Assembly (NCBI GenBank): GCA_033064195.1
Contig: JARBJD010000072.1
Location: forward strand, 62,001-126,000
Origin: Blattamonas nauphoetae
Taxonomy: Eukaryota > Preaxostyla > Oxymonadida
Direction: 5' to 3'
Length of the DNA: 64,000 nt
In this document: positions 9,970 through 20,963 of the stretch, piece by piece
Position numbering within the stretch: position 1 is the stretch's first letter
How the letters are laid out: the number at the start of each line of letters is the position of its first letter
Program-made: the position numbers and the translations under genes
The notes under the pieces: generated by a model
Databases searched by the model: none
Told to the model about the DNA's origin: nothing
Seen by the model: the letters and a program-made list of their open reading frames with translations, nothing else

Positions 9970-12900
9970 ATGACTCTCAACTATTTTGCGTTTCTCGTCC
10001 TTTCCCACCTCACTTCTCTCTCTGCATCATCTCCAATTATTCCACTATCATATTATCATGACACTTCATCTGAAAGATATCCACACTCTTCCGATCAGAA
10101 TGGACATCTTCGCCTGAACGATGTATATCTGGAACATGGTCTCTATCATGCCCACAACCACCCAATTGTGCATTCATCGATGACACTGCAGGGCTGTGAA
10201 ACGATAATTTGTCATACCTTGTCGGTTATGAGCGATCCAAAACACACATGCGTAACACGAGAAGAAGAAGTGAATGGACGTCAAGACGGACTCCACTCCA
10301 TATTCACGATCTCCAATTCGACGGTTCTGGTTTCTAAGCTGACATTTAATTGTGGGTGGCGTGCAACCTCTGTCGCCACAATTTCGACATCTCACTTGAC
10401 CGTCTCGTCGAGCATGATCATCTCGAATTGCGAATCGTCTCCATTTGTGGTCAGCCATGCTGGGGATGGATATGGAACGTCACTTTCGGTGATTGATAGT
10501 TCTTACACATCGTCATCATCGTCGACACTCCTGCCTCTGGGAATGATGCTTCCATCCCCCCAATCCTCGTCCGCCGAGACAACTGATGATCATTGGGTCA
10601 CTCCTCTTGCGATCAGGTCTGTCTCTCTGTCGTTGTCGAACACGAGGCTTGTCGTTGGAACTGGCCCTCTCTTCGATTTTGGGGTTCTTTCGTGTTGTGC
10701 CGATGACAACTCGAGAAGGATGGAGACCAACGTGAAGACATCGCTTGTTCAATGCCGACTCTGAAATGTGAGTTCAGAAGGATCGACGCGAGTTGCCCGC
10801 TCTTCCCAGATCTCTCAACAGATTGTGTCTTCGTCAGTTGAGCTGAGCACGAATCATTTCTTTGGGACGACGATTGTTGACATGAATGTTGGAGGGGATC
10901 TGTTGTGCTCGAACTCGTCGTTCAGGCACTGCCACTCCTCGCTCATTCCTTCGTCGACGCATCCGACATACATCCTCCAACACCGCTCCTTGTCGGAAAC
11001 CCACTACATTTTTGATTCATCCACACCAAGTTCAGCAATCGTGTTCCAACGCTGCACATTCCACTCAATGTTCGCGCATGAATTCGACTGTATCATCACC
11101 CTCCTCTACACCCCGTCCTCCCTCGCCATCTCCGAATGCTCTTTCGCCGAGATCCAGACATCCTGCTCAGTGGGCGGAATAATCTCATTCGTTCACTCCA
11201 CGCCACTCGCCCCCTTCTCCATCGAAGGCTGTTCCTTCCTAAAGTGTTCCGCTCTTGCGACAGGAGGCTGCGTTCATGTCAACTCATCCACAACAGCCAC
11301 TGCTTCGTCGTGCTACCTCGAAAACATAAAGGGAGTGTATTCTTCAATCACGGGAGGTGGCTTCTTCTTCGCGCAAGTTCCTCATACTCATGTCTCGAAT
11401 TCGGTCTTCGACGAATGCGGTGGAAAGCCTGTCCGTGGGATAGGATCTGGAGTTGCGTTCATGCTTGTGCCGTCTCTAAAGCTGGATTCGCTTCGGTTCA
11501 GAACTCAAAATGCTCCAAACTGTTCCGATGTTCATTTTGAGCGATCGGGAACTCTGGGCACTCTTCTGCCAAATGTCACGAATTGCGACTCAACAGCAAT
11601 GTCACCTAGATGCATCATTGAGAACTACCCAGTGTCCGAGACCGCTGACATTCTGATCCCGCAGCCGGCCTCAAACCGAACACTTCGATCGATCCAGACA
11701 AGTTTGGAGGACGATGGGATCTCAGCCACCCTCCTGGCCACAACTTCGGGAGCAGTGAAAGGGACGATGCTGGTGTTGGTGGACAACTCAGCCAACTTTG
11801 AATCACGCGATGACAGCTCGCCTCCCGCCATCCAACGTCTCCTCTCTTTCCCGTTCCCATCCCTCGCAACCACCTCGTCGCTGACTGTGACGTGTGGTGA
11901 TTGGGAAGTACTCCAACTTGGTCAAACATACTCCATTATCGGATCCTCAATCAACGGAACGAATCTCTCTTCGAGCTCTCCCACATTTGACACACCAAAT
12001 CCATCGCGCATAGTTGCTATTGTCTGCCGTAGCGGAACAGCTCTGAACCACGCGTGGCTTGGTCTCGTCGGGCGAGGAGTCGATGCTGGAACGTACACTT
12101 TTGAAATTGTGGGAATTGATGATTTCGTCGTCTCTGTGTATTTTGATGGGTCGACCGAAGTTGGGACTCAGAACATGTTCTCCACCGAAGTCAGCGTCTC
12201 GCTGTTTGGGGAGGGGAGCAAGTTCTCACCAAACGAACAATACGAAGTGAACAAGGTGACGAAGGAAGGGTCAAATGAACCTGTCTTTCTTTGTCCTTCT
12301 CGTCTTCTCTTCACCACACCCAATCCACCTCGCCTGACAGAGATTGGAGAAGTGAAGTTCACCGACGAGAAGAACGAGACAGTCGAGATTCCTCTGATTG
12401 GAGCTGAGCTTCCAGACAGCTCTTACACTCTCGTTGTATCATCATCAACTGGAGCGCAGGTTCCGCTTACTGCTGTCTTCTCTGATTCATCGAATGGAAA
12501 GGCGACGGCAGTTGTGTCGTCGTCAGATGGGAGTGGAGTGGATCTGTTGCTGGGAGAGTCATACTCTATCATCTCTCTCACCAACACTGACGACACTCTC
12601 ATCTGGCTCGCTCCTCTCTCCTTCACCGTTCCCTCCATTCACCTCGTTTCGTCAGTCGTGCTCCTCCCAAACTCCATCCACACTTCAGTTGCAATCGAGT
12701 TGGAAGGGAAAGGATTGAAGTTGGATGGGATGTTCGAAGTGGTTCTCTCTCCACAATTCTCGTTGTTGATGATGTTCGATGACCCAACCACTGTCCTGTC
12801 GCCTCCCATCCTGCTCGGAAGAGAGAACACTCTGAACTTCAGCACGAAATACTCGCTCGTCTCGATCACTCGCGTGGGAACATCAGAAGAGATTCGTGTT

Positions 12901-15131
12901 GCTGATGCTGTGTCATTCACAACACCATCAAGACCGAGATGTGTCCGTCTGTGGGTGGAGAAGAATGGAGATACGTCGTTGTTCTGTGGGGGAGACACTC
13001 TTCCGTGTTGTTCGATTGATCTAGCGTGGTCGATTGGATCGTTTCTGAAAGCAACTCAAATCACGCTGGAAGTGATTGCAGCCGCGAACCAAACATCGCC
13101 GATAGTGGTCTCGTCTGGAATGTCTGTGCTGTTCTCAAATGGGTCGAACTCGGAGCCCACAATTCGGTTTCCGCAGTCGGCGTCGATGGGAGAGGAGAAG
13201 GGGATGATTGTTGTGCGTTCGGGGATCTTGACATTGGACGATGTGACGATTGTGATTGAGACGACGTCGCCCTCATTTGTGTTTGTGTTTGGATCCGAAT
13301 CGACAATCCATTTCAAATTTGGATCTCTGATTGGCACATCGTCGACGGTCTCCTCGTCGAATGACGAGACCGACGATGTTTGTTGGTGGGAGAGCGGAAT
13401 CATTCAAACTGAGAACTGCACAACCACGCTGGACACGATGAAACTGTCTCATCTTTCACAGGGAGCAGTCAGAATGAAGAATGGTTCCCTTACAATCGAG
13501 ACATCGTCCTTCCACGACAACACACCCCTCTCTTCTTCTTTCCCATCGCTTCGTCGGAACATCGTCTGCTCGGATGGAGGGACGATCGAAGTGGGGAGTC
13601 TGAGTGGAGGAGATGGGCATCTTGCGGGATCGTCGACGTGGATTCAGATTGATGATTGTGCTGTGACGTCGACAGTTGTGAACCCAAAAGCGTCTTTCTT
13701 TATCCCAACACTGAACGAGAACGAGACATCAGTTGGGAAGAAGACCAACTCATTCGAAGTGAAGATTGTTGGGGAGCAGATGGTTGGATGTGGATTGGGA
13801 TTGACGATCTCAGAATGGGACGAGAAGACGAACAAAACACAAAACTCGACGACACTCGACATCCTCTCACTGAATCCTTCCACATTCACTGAAGCGTCAA
13901 TCGCACTCACCCTCAGCCGCTCCACTCTCACATCGAAACTGAACGAAACATTCGAATGGCGAGTTCGCCTCTCATTTGGTCAGAACCAAACAACGGACGA
14001 ATGGTTCGTCTTGAAGAAGAGTCTGGCTGGCGAGAAGAAAGCTCAAAGTCTGGAACAAGCTAAGAAGGTTCTGCCTTGGCTTCTTCCTGTCGTCATTGTC
14101 GCTGCCTTGGCCATCGTTGCGATCGTGTTGATTCTCTGCTGTCTGGCTCGTCGAAAGAACCAGAATGGAGACACGTCAGAAATGGAAGACGACGAGAATG
14201 AAGTGGAAGAGAAAGAGGAGGACATGAACGGAGTCTCACGATCTGTTCTCAACAAAGCCGGCACCGACAGGATCGTCCAGCACAACATGCCAACATCCAT
14301 CAACTCTGCTCAACTCGGTCACACGGGGAACGAAGAAGTTGAACAGGAAACGACGTTGCTGCCTGGATTGATGGAGTTGAGGGAGGGGTTGAGGTGTGAT
14401 GGGGAGAAGATTTCGATCGAGACAGTGCACAAGAACGACACACTGTTCAACAGAATCCACAACGACAAAGAGAGACCGTTGAACAGAGATCGGCTATTTG
14501 CTTCGATTGTGTCTGGATTGGCTCAGATTGCTCGCCAGAAACCTCAACTGCCCATTCTGACTCGCCTCACTCCTCACTGGATCTTCTTGGATTTTCAGGA
14601 CCAGCCGATCTTTGTGCACAACGAAGTGAACACTCAGTCCAAACAGGAAGTCAATCCTGAACCTGTCGCGAACTGTTTACGTGAATCAAATGTCGCCTCG
14701 CTGAACGACAATGCTGTCCATTCTTCAGACAACATCTCTATTCTCCCTTCTCAACAAGCAAACTCGTCGGAAGTGCCGAAGCAGATGAAGGGCAGCGATG
14801 GATGGCACCAGAAGTGGCAGAGAAGAAGACAGGTGTGAATGGAAGCTCGGCGTCGGTTTTTAGTCTTGGCCTGATCATGTGGGAGTTGGAGACTGGTCTT
14901 GTTCCGTTTGGGGAAGTGGACGAAGTGAATGCGCAGCGTCAACTTGGAAGTGGGATGGTTCCAGCGATGGAGACATGGACGAACGATTCAAAAGCGTATT
15001 TGATTCGTCGTTGTCTGTCGCTGAACCCGAAAGACCGTCCGACACTCTCCTCCATCGTCTCCCTCCTCGACGCCGACCCAGCATTCCAGAAACCAGCCAT
15101 CGACCACCCTCCACATCATGTCGAACACTGA
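9970..15131 (+). pseudogene. Giant beta-helix surface protein with TM and pseudokinase tail, interrupted
   Basis: Start ATG at 9970 gives a signal peptide (MTLNYFAFLVLSHLTSLSAS). The ectodomain of about 1350 residues is Ser/Thr-rich and cysteine-containing, with short 'xxSxCSF' strands typical of right-handed parallel beta-helix (pectin-lyase-like) repeats. A membrane span follows (VVIVAALAIVAIVLILCC, about 14086-14140), then an acidic linker and a kinase-like C-lobe ending RWMAPEV, VFSLGLIMWELETG and CLSLNPKDRPT. I see no ATP-site lysine, HRD or DFG, so it is a pseudokinase-like tail. Two defects are seen: an in-frame TGA at 10762-10764, and a frame change between about 14740 and 14800, where the 10768-14838 frame hands over to 14802-15131. 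Either two mutations or unannotated introns explain this. Closest relatives are at 60678 and in hAT-1. Confidence 0.75.
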
Positions 15132-15853
15132 TCCACTCGATGATGACATCAACACATTCCACTTCGTCGTGATCGGCCTCTCTCGTATCGAATTCAAGTC
15201 GAGATTTTCCATATCGTTCTAATCAAACATCTCTTGTTGCTTTTTGCGCCTGAGTGGTGTTGACCACTCGTCCACACATCTTCATTCTTTCTACAACTTT
15301 CTGTCATTCTCTTTACCTCGCTGTATTCTACTGCATTCTCCACTCGCAATTCGCCCGATCTCTGCCTGTCCTGACACTTACTCTTATGTTCATCGTCTTC
15401 TTCCTCAACATTGATTTCTTCTGTCCCATTCTCCATCCTCATCTTCTTTGTCACTCTGGTGACACGATCACGCGTTTGGTTTATGAGTTTTTATGATGTT
15501 CTACGCCTCTTCTCTTTAAGTTTCTGATTTTTTTTCGCGTTTTCTCTTTTTTCAGCTTTATTATGCCTCGAATCACAACTTATCGGAACGACTGTTCCTT
15601 TTGTGAATCTCTCACGACATCCGCATCACCCAGCCCGCATTTCAATCTCATTCACTGTGAATCAACCAGTTCATGAATTTGGAGATTGTACGACCTGTCT
15701 AGGTCTGAGAGCTGACAATCTCTGTAAGTTTCACACAGCTTTCATTGATCTCCCCTTTTTTGATAAGTTTGGTCATTCCTCAATCCTTTGAAAGACACTA
15801 ATCCCATCTCTCCAACAGAAAATGAGCTGAAGTGAAAATAATGACGCAACGGC
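15132..15853. other. Intergenic region between convergent genes
   Basis: T-rich sequence between the surface gene (plus strand) and the GTPase gene (minus strand), which converge here. Nothing recognisable apart from short frames; it probably holds both 3' untranslated regions. Confidence 0.5.
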
Positions 15854-17377
15854 CTAATCGCTCTTCTCTTTACCTCCATCTCCGTGCGTAGTGGGCCTGT
15901 CCGAGTCTTGAACCACCGCTGTCTCCCAACTCATTCCATCACCTGTTTCCGTCACTAACGGTATCACATCACGCTGCATGCTGAGATATTCTTCTTCAAT
16001 TTCCTCCACTGCCTTTGCGACTGTTGTATCTATAAAGGTGCATCCGTCCCGCACTTTTTCCAGCCATTCAACGTCGATCTCCTTCGGGCGCAACAATGTT
16101 AGCATCATGATGAACGCAAACGACAAGGACAGCACTAAGATGAGCGCAAATCGTATTTCTGTCACGAGTCCGGAGATCGAACAAAAGAATGACGTTTCTG
16201 TTGCTATATCGAAGCGGCGAACGTTTGTGCACTTGGTCAACGATGATCCAACCACACCTGTTAGCAGTAGTTCCAGCGAACCCAAAAATAGTGCCCATAG
16301 AATCGAGTACACGACGATCCAATACACCTTCCGCTTCTTCCGGCTTTCAGCAGCTGAGAACACTTCCGTGGCCTTTTTCTTCACTTCACTTGTGTTTGCG
16401 CATAGTTCTTGAACTGCATTGTGAACACGGTTCTCAATTGATGTCGAAATCACTGAGCAGATTTCGTCGAGGCTGTTGTCCTTTTCCTTCACACTTTCAC
16501 CACTCTGCTCTCGCCCAGGAATGTAGCACGCGTGCAGGTGGAAAGTCTTCGATTGGACATGTTGGGCCATGTTTTGGGTCATCTGTACGAGCACTTTGTC
16601 ACGTTCGCGTGGTTTCGAGAACTGGGAGAAGGGGAAGGGGATAATTGAAGGAAATGAAAGGAGAAAAATAGAGACAGAAGAAAGGGAAGGAGAGACAAGA
16701 ACATAAATGATGAAAGTGGCAGAGAAAAGTGAGAAGAACTTGCGGAGGGGGCAAACCAAGTCGATCTTGTTCAAAATGAAGTGCATCTTCCATCCTAAGC
16801 CTTCTCCTTCCATACGACTCACAATTCTCATCGTGCGTCCGCAGAGTGTCTGTCCAATCGGCTCAAAGAAGACGAGAACGAGATCCGCTTCTTTCCCAAG
16901 CCGAAATATTGCCTCCTCGACATCAAACGGATAATTCAAATTGCCATCTGTTAGGCCAGGTGTATCGATAAATGTCAGCTCCTTGAACTGTTTTTCTGTC
17001 GAATTTGAAACATTGGTTTTCATGTAGTGCTCGATATTGCCAAGGTCTGACAGACAACGAGAGATCCCAAAATGCTGTAATGTTGATTCTCCGTTGATTC
17101 GTCCGGAGTACTTTCCGAAAGTCACGAGTTCAATATTTTGGGTCTCCATGCCGACCCCCACGTGCTGCACGTCTTCCTGGAGATACCAATTCACAAATGA
17201 CGACTTTCCGGCGGAATGACTTCCGATGAGAAGGACGTTCGTCGTCGTTGAAGGAGCTCTGACAGAAACATTCAATTTGTTGGCGAGGGAACTTATTCCT
17301 GTTTCAGGAGCTGTGTAGAGTGTCTGGATTCTCCGTAAAACTTCCCAGTCTTTCGTTTTTACGGTGTCAGTTGCCAT
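15854..17377 (-). CDS. Dynamin-like/EHD-like GTPase with C-terminal membrane spans
   Basis: The unspliced frame is 507 codons. P-loop GSHSAGKSS (residues 52-60), DTPG (138-141) and NKID (203-206) mark a GTPase of the dynamin/EHD type. After NKID a Phe/Ser-rich stretch reads as an in-frame intron of 135 nt (16622-16756; GTTTGCC...CCCAG), leaving NKIDL joined to FSKPRERDKV and a protein of 462 residues. Two C-terminal hydrophobic segments (IVVYSILWALFLGSLELLL and FALILVLSLSFAFIMML) suggest a membrane anchor, as in atlastin, Sey1 or mitofusin-like proteins. The likely role is membrane remodelling or fusion. The exact subfamily is uncertain. The start is the first Met of the frame; the stop is TAG. 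Confidence 0.8.
   Translation of the reverse strand: MATDTVKTKDWEVLRRIQTLYTAPETGISSLANKLNVSVRAPSTTTNVLLIGSHSAGKSSFVNWYLQEDVQHVGVGMETQNIELVTFGKYSGRINGESTLQHFGISRCLSDLGNIEHYMKTNVSNSTEKQFKELTFIDTPGLTDGNLNYPFDVEEAIFRLGKEADLVLVFFEPIGQTLCGRTMRIVSRMEGEGLGWKMHFILNKIDLVCPLRKFFSLFSATFIIYVLVSPSLSSVSIFLLSFPSIIPFPFSQFSKPRERDKVLVQMTQNMAQHVQSKTFHLHACYIPGREQSGESVKEKDNSLDEICSVISTSIENRVHNAVQELCANTSEVKKKATEVFSAAESRKKRKVYWIVVYSILWALFLGSLELLLTGVVGSSLTKCTNVRRFDIATETSFFCSISGLVTEIRFALILVLSLSFAFIMMLTLLRPKEIDVEWLEKVRDGCTFIDTTVAKAVEEIEEEYLSMQRDVIPLVTETGDGMSWETAVVQDSDRPTTHGDGGKEKSD
16622..16756 (-). other. Predicted 135-nt GT-AG intron in the GTPase gene
   Basis: The donor is GTTTGC and the acceptor a pyrimidine-rich CTTCTCCCAG (minus strand). 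Length is a multiple of three, so the frame stays open through it. The encoded stretch is low-complexity Phe/Ser/Leu, unlike the flanking GTPase sequence. Confidence 0.7.
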
Positions 17378-17639
17378 GCCGAAACAGAAAACAAAAAGAC
17401 AAGCATGTCATGTCACAAGCATGTTGTAGTGGGACATTCGCAGGCAAGGTAGTTTCTATGAGGATATATTGGGAGAAATTGAGAGAAAGGGAAGGAGTGA
17501 TACACAAAACACTCTGATATGATATGAAGTAGGACAGATTTGAAAAAACTGGCATGATCAACCCGTCACATTTGTCGAACAGTTTCTCGATTCGTTCATT
17601 TCAGAATCCAACACATCATCTTGAAGCATTTCGATATTC

Positions 17640-18734
17640 ATGAGCACACATAGTCGTTCATCGTCCACTTCTTCATCATCGTCATCAAGTTCATCGTATA
17701 GAACACTCGTCACCTTTTTACCTCGTTCCTCTCTCTTATTAGAAGTTCATCGAGTTCCAAATCACAAAGGCCAACCGAACAAAAACCACAAACCGAACAG
17801 AAACCACAAACCGAACAAAAACCCCAGACTCAACCGCCTCCACGTCAACCCCAACCGAAATCCCAACAACCAACACCTGCACCAAAAAGAAGACGATCAC
17901 CTACTCGCTCTCAGCGCAGTAGATCACCAGACGCGGTATCAAGACTGAGTAAATCGCGAACTTCGAAACGAAATCGTTCGACCTCGCCAGAGAGACTCAA
18001 TCGTACCCTTCGTCAGGAAAAACAATAGTTCGTCATCCTTCTTCATCCACTGCTTATATATTCACCATCTATCACATTAGTCATGAGTACCTTGTTGAAA
18101 AGGCTCAGCGATCTCCAGGACCAGCTTATAATCCTTTGGAATCGCATAATAAGATCTCCAGAAACCAACCAAGCCACAAGTTCGCACAAGACGACCGCGA
18201 AAAGTACTTCCAAACCAAAGCTGAATTTCCAGGTGTGGAACAGATTCTCCGGGCTTAATTTGTGGGTTAAGGAAGGGCCTCATCTTGATTTATCCTATTC
18301 AATCATCAATCGTTCCCATCCACCCTCATCTGATGTTCGATTCTTTCTATCTCATCAGGCCCTATTTATGATCCTAAGGATGATTTTGTGACTACACACA
18401 TGACGCAGAAAAACGTGCGATTCAGCAAAGCCCAAAGAAAAACCGGATTTGTCCAGGACACACCATTTGAGGGAACATTCCACACTCTCCCTCCTGTCAA
18501 CAAACAGAGCAGTGTTCAAAAGTGTGTCCGACATTCTCTTCGAATTATACTGCCTTCTTCTCTTATTCTCTCCTTCTCAAATCAACACATCATCCACGTT
18601 TTCTATGTTCTTTCAGTCTTCCAAACCAAAGATTCTCGAAAGATAAACGTTTTGGGAGGACGAACAAAGAGGAGGTTCCTGGACCTGGAGCCTACCCAGT
18701 GAAATCAACATGTCTGCCTTTGTTCATCACCTAA
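17640..18734 (+). CDS. RS-rich protein with sperm-tail PG (SHIPPO) repeats, five exons
   Basis: Joining 17640-17695, 17743-18027, 18081-18232, 18359-18521 and 18617-18734 gives an exact 257-residue frame ending TAA. Introns are 47, 53, 126 and 95 nt, all GT-AG. The N-terminus is Ser-rich, followed by PTEQKPQ repeats and an RS-like region (RRRSPTRSQRSRSP). The C-terminal half carries SPGPAYNP, FPGPIYDP and VPGPGAYP, each with a nearby basic F-S-K or H-K-F motif, which is the sperm-tail PG-rich repeat of axoneme and microtubule-associated proteins. The likely role is at flagellar or axostyle microtubules (inference). No single exon shows this gene; it appears only after splicing. Confidence 0.85.
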
Positions 18735-19036
18735 TGACTCTTTCTCACTTCCTCTTCCGCCTCAATAGTAAACCAACGAAAATCATTCAAAACGGGACCG
18801 ACCTTTTCGACCCATCCTCGTGACTGCTCGGAATGGATGTATCTTCCTTGACTCGACCTTTTCTTCTTGCTTTGAGAATTCCATCTCATGATTATGTCTC
18901 TTAATTGTCTGAAGAGAGATTTAGAATGATATTTCTGATCACAAAGGAAGATATGAATTGGAAACACGTCATAAAAACGAGGATAGAAAGTCCAAAGTGC
19001 GAAGAGCACAAATAATGAGGTTATAACGACCAACAT
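18731..19036 (-). CDS. Possible 3' exon of the multipass membrane gene
   Basis: A 101-codon minus-strand frame with one hydrophobic helix (VVITSLFVLFALWTFY) followed by a basic, then acidic tail. It lies just downstream of 19081-19869 on the same strand and could be its last helix and cytoplasmic tail. I could not find a clean splice that joins them, so it is listed apart. Its stop overlaps the end of the PG-repeat gene on the other strand. Confidence 0.35.
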   Translation of the reverse strand: MLVVITSLFVLFALWTFYPRFYDVFPIHIFLCDQKYHSKSLFRQLRDIIMRWNSQSKKKRSSQGRYIHSEQSRGWVEKVGPVLNDFRWFTIEAEEEVRKSH

Positions 19037-19080
19037 TTAAAGACAGATGAAAAGATCATATGAAAAGACAGTTGAACCAG

Positions 19081-19869
19081 CTATGTCTGTTTCACTCCTT
19101 TGATATCAGGTTCAAAGAGGATCATGACCACTGAGAGGAATTGGACAGTAGGCATGATAAATAGTGAGAGTTGACTGTAGACAATCCTCCATCCAACAGC
19201 TGAAGGTAATAATAGCATTGCAAAACATGAAAAATACGCATAATACACACCAGGCACCGAACATGAAGTCGCTAGATGATGAATCCACAGGAAAACGGTT
19301 AAAGCGACCGCGACACCACAGTCAATCCATTTAAACACAAGAGGAAGTGAAATGGGAAGAAATTGGAGCATGGCAACGACTCCACTCCCAATCGCGAGAG
19401 CAAAGATGGCTATTCGGCACCATAACCAGTTTTTATCAAAGTAGATCACATAGCATCCGTGCTGCTTGCTACCACGAGGGAAGAAGAGAGGAAACATAGT
19501 GATTGCGAGGAATGCGAGAGATATCGAGCGAGTGAGATGGAACCACTTTTTCACTGCAAAGATGAAGTTGTGCAAAAAGAAGTGTGACAACGAAGAATAC
19601 AAACCAGAAAAGCAGAATTCCTTAGTTGGCATTATCACCCACAGAATCAACCAGACAATACAGGCTGTTTGGCATGCGAGTGCGAGAATAGAGAATACGT
19701 GACCAATGACTGCTTGACCACAATACTGAGATGATCCTAAGATCACAATCGAACTCATCTTGTGTTGAAGGAATGCTTTGTTGATGAATTCGAATCGAGG
19801 ATTTGTTCCCATTTTTTTCTCCTTTTGAACGAAACCGACCAGGTTCGAACTATTCTCCACAAAATCCAT
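19081..19869 (-). CDS. Multipass membrane protein of unknown family
   Basis: 262 residues, ATG at 19869, with about six to seven hydrophobic helices, for example FSILALACQTACIVWLILWV, FALAIGSGVVAMLQFLPI and VALTVFLWIHHLATS. Cysteines are frequent in the helices. Topology resembles a small receptor or transporter but I recognise no diagnostic motif. It ends in a TAG; the next frame downstream adds another helix and may belong to it. It is divergent from the Gly-rich gene's neighbourhood, with about 90 bp between them. Confidence 0.55.
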   Translation of the reverse strand: MDFVENSSNLVGFVQKEKKMGTNPRFEFINKAFLQHKMSSIVILGSSQYCGQAVIGHVFSILALACQTACIVWLILWVIMPTKEFCFSGLYSSLSHFFLHNFIFAVKKWFHLTRSISLAFLAITMFPLFFPRGSKQHGCYVIYFDKNWLWCRIAIFALAIGSGVVAMLQFLPISLPLVFKWIDCGVAVALTVFLWIHHLATSCSVPGVYYAYFSCFAMLLLPSAVGWRIVYSQLSLFIMPTVQFLSVVMILFEPDIKGVKQT

Positions 19870-19962
19870 TGAGTTTTGTTTCCAGAAAAGTATAGTTTGA
19901 ATGACTCATTGAAAAGAGAATCATTGATGAAACGAGGGAGAGAAACTGATGAAGTGACTAAA

Positions 19963-20621
19963 TTACCAATATCCAAAGCCAGGTGTCATCCCTCCATATC
20001 CTCCAAATCCATTTCCGTATCCTCCAAAGTTGTTGGCTCCTCCACAGTTGTTATACCCTCCTCCATTCGACCCAAACCCAGAATTTCCTCCGCTGGATCC
20101 AAAGTTGCCTCCAGTCTGACCAAAGCCTTGATTCCCAAACGATCCTTGCGTAAGACTTCCGAACGTTTGTTGGGTGAACTGGCCACCACTGCTTCCCCCA
20201 TTCGCTGCGCCTCCTGCCCCGTAATTCCCAAAGCCTGATTGTCCTCCGCCGCCGGAATATCCGTTCCCACAATTCATTCCGTAGCCATTATTTCCACCGT
20301 ATCCTCCTCCATAGCCGTTGTTTCCGTAGAACCCGCCAGGAGATGCGTATCCACCAAACGCTGGAGCGAAGCCGTAACCAGCGCCACCGAAGCCTCCATA
20401 TGGCGCCCCATATCCTCCAAAGCCACATGGACCTCCGCAACAGCAACCGCAAAGTGAGGCTGGGATGGTAAAGTGGTTGAAAACAGACCTGAGAGGGGTG
20501 AGTCTCCATCATCGTCTTCCTCTTCTTCAGTAATGTCTTCATGCTCAGCAGGTTCGGGGTCTTCAGCATGAAGATTGAATATTGACAGGAGGAGAAGTGA
20601 AAGTTTGAAAAGAGTGAGCAT
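19963..20621 (-). CDS. Secreted glycine-rich protein with a 29-nt intron
   Basis: Exon 1 starts at 20621 with a signal peptide (MLTLFKLSLLLLSIFNLHA) and an acidic segment. A 29-nt GT-AG intron (20460-20488; GTCTGTTTTC...CCATCCCAG) joins it to a Cys-rich turn (SLCGCCCGGPCGFGG) and a long Gly/Asn/Tyr/Phe-rich tail ending GFGYW and TAA at 19963. Without splicing the frame leaves the Gly-rich sequence at once, so the intron is well supported. The protein is about 210 residues. It is likely a secreted or surface structural protein; the function is not known. Confidence 0.75.
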
Positions 20622-20963
20622 TCGATTGGAAAAAATGATGTGATGGAAGTCTCGAATGTTCGCATACGAAGGTGCTGAACATGGTGATACTAAGGATAGA
20701 GGAGATCTGTGAAAAGCCAGTCGGAAGGACGTAGGTGCATTTTTGAGAGATGAAGAACTTATTTTACTGAAGAATTGGTGGTTGTGGAAATATCAGAAAT
20801 TTTGTGATGAGCGAAGCGAAAACGGTGGATTTGAGGGAGATATGAGATTTCGAAGTTGGATGAATTGCTTTCTCGGACCATTTCTTTATGCAAGCGACGA
20901 AAGTCGTTCTTGAACCAAGAAAAATAATTAAGGGCAGTCATTGTTGAAAAGTGGAAGTACGCC

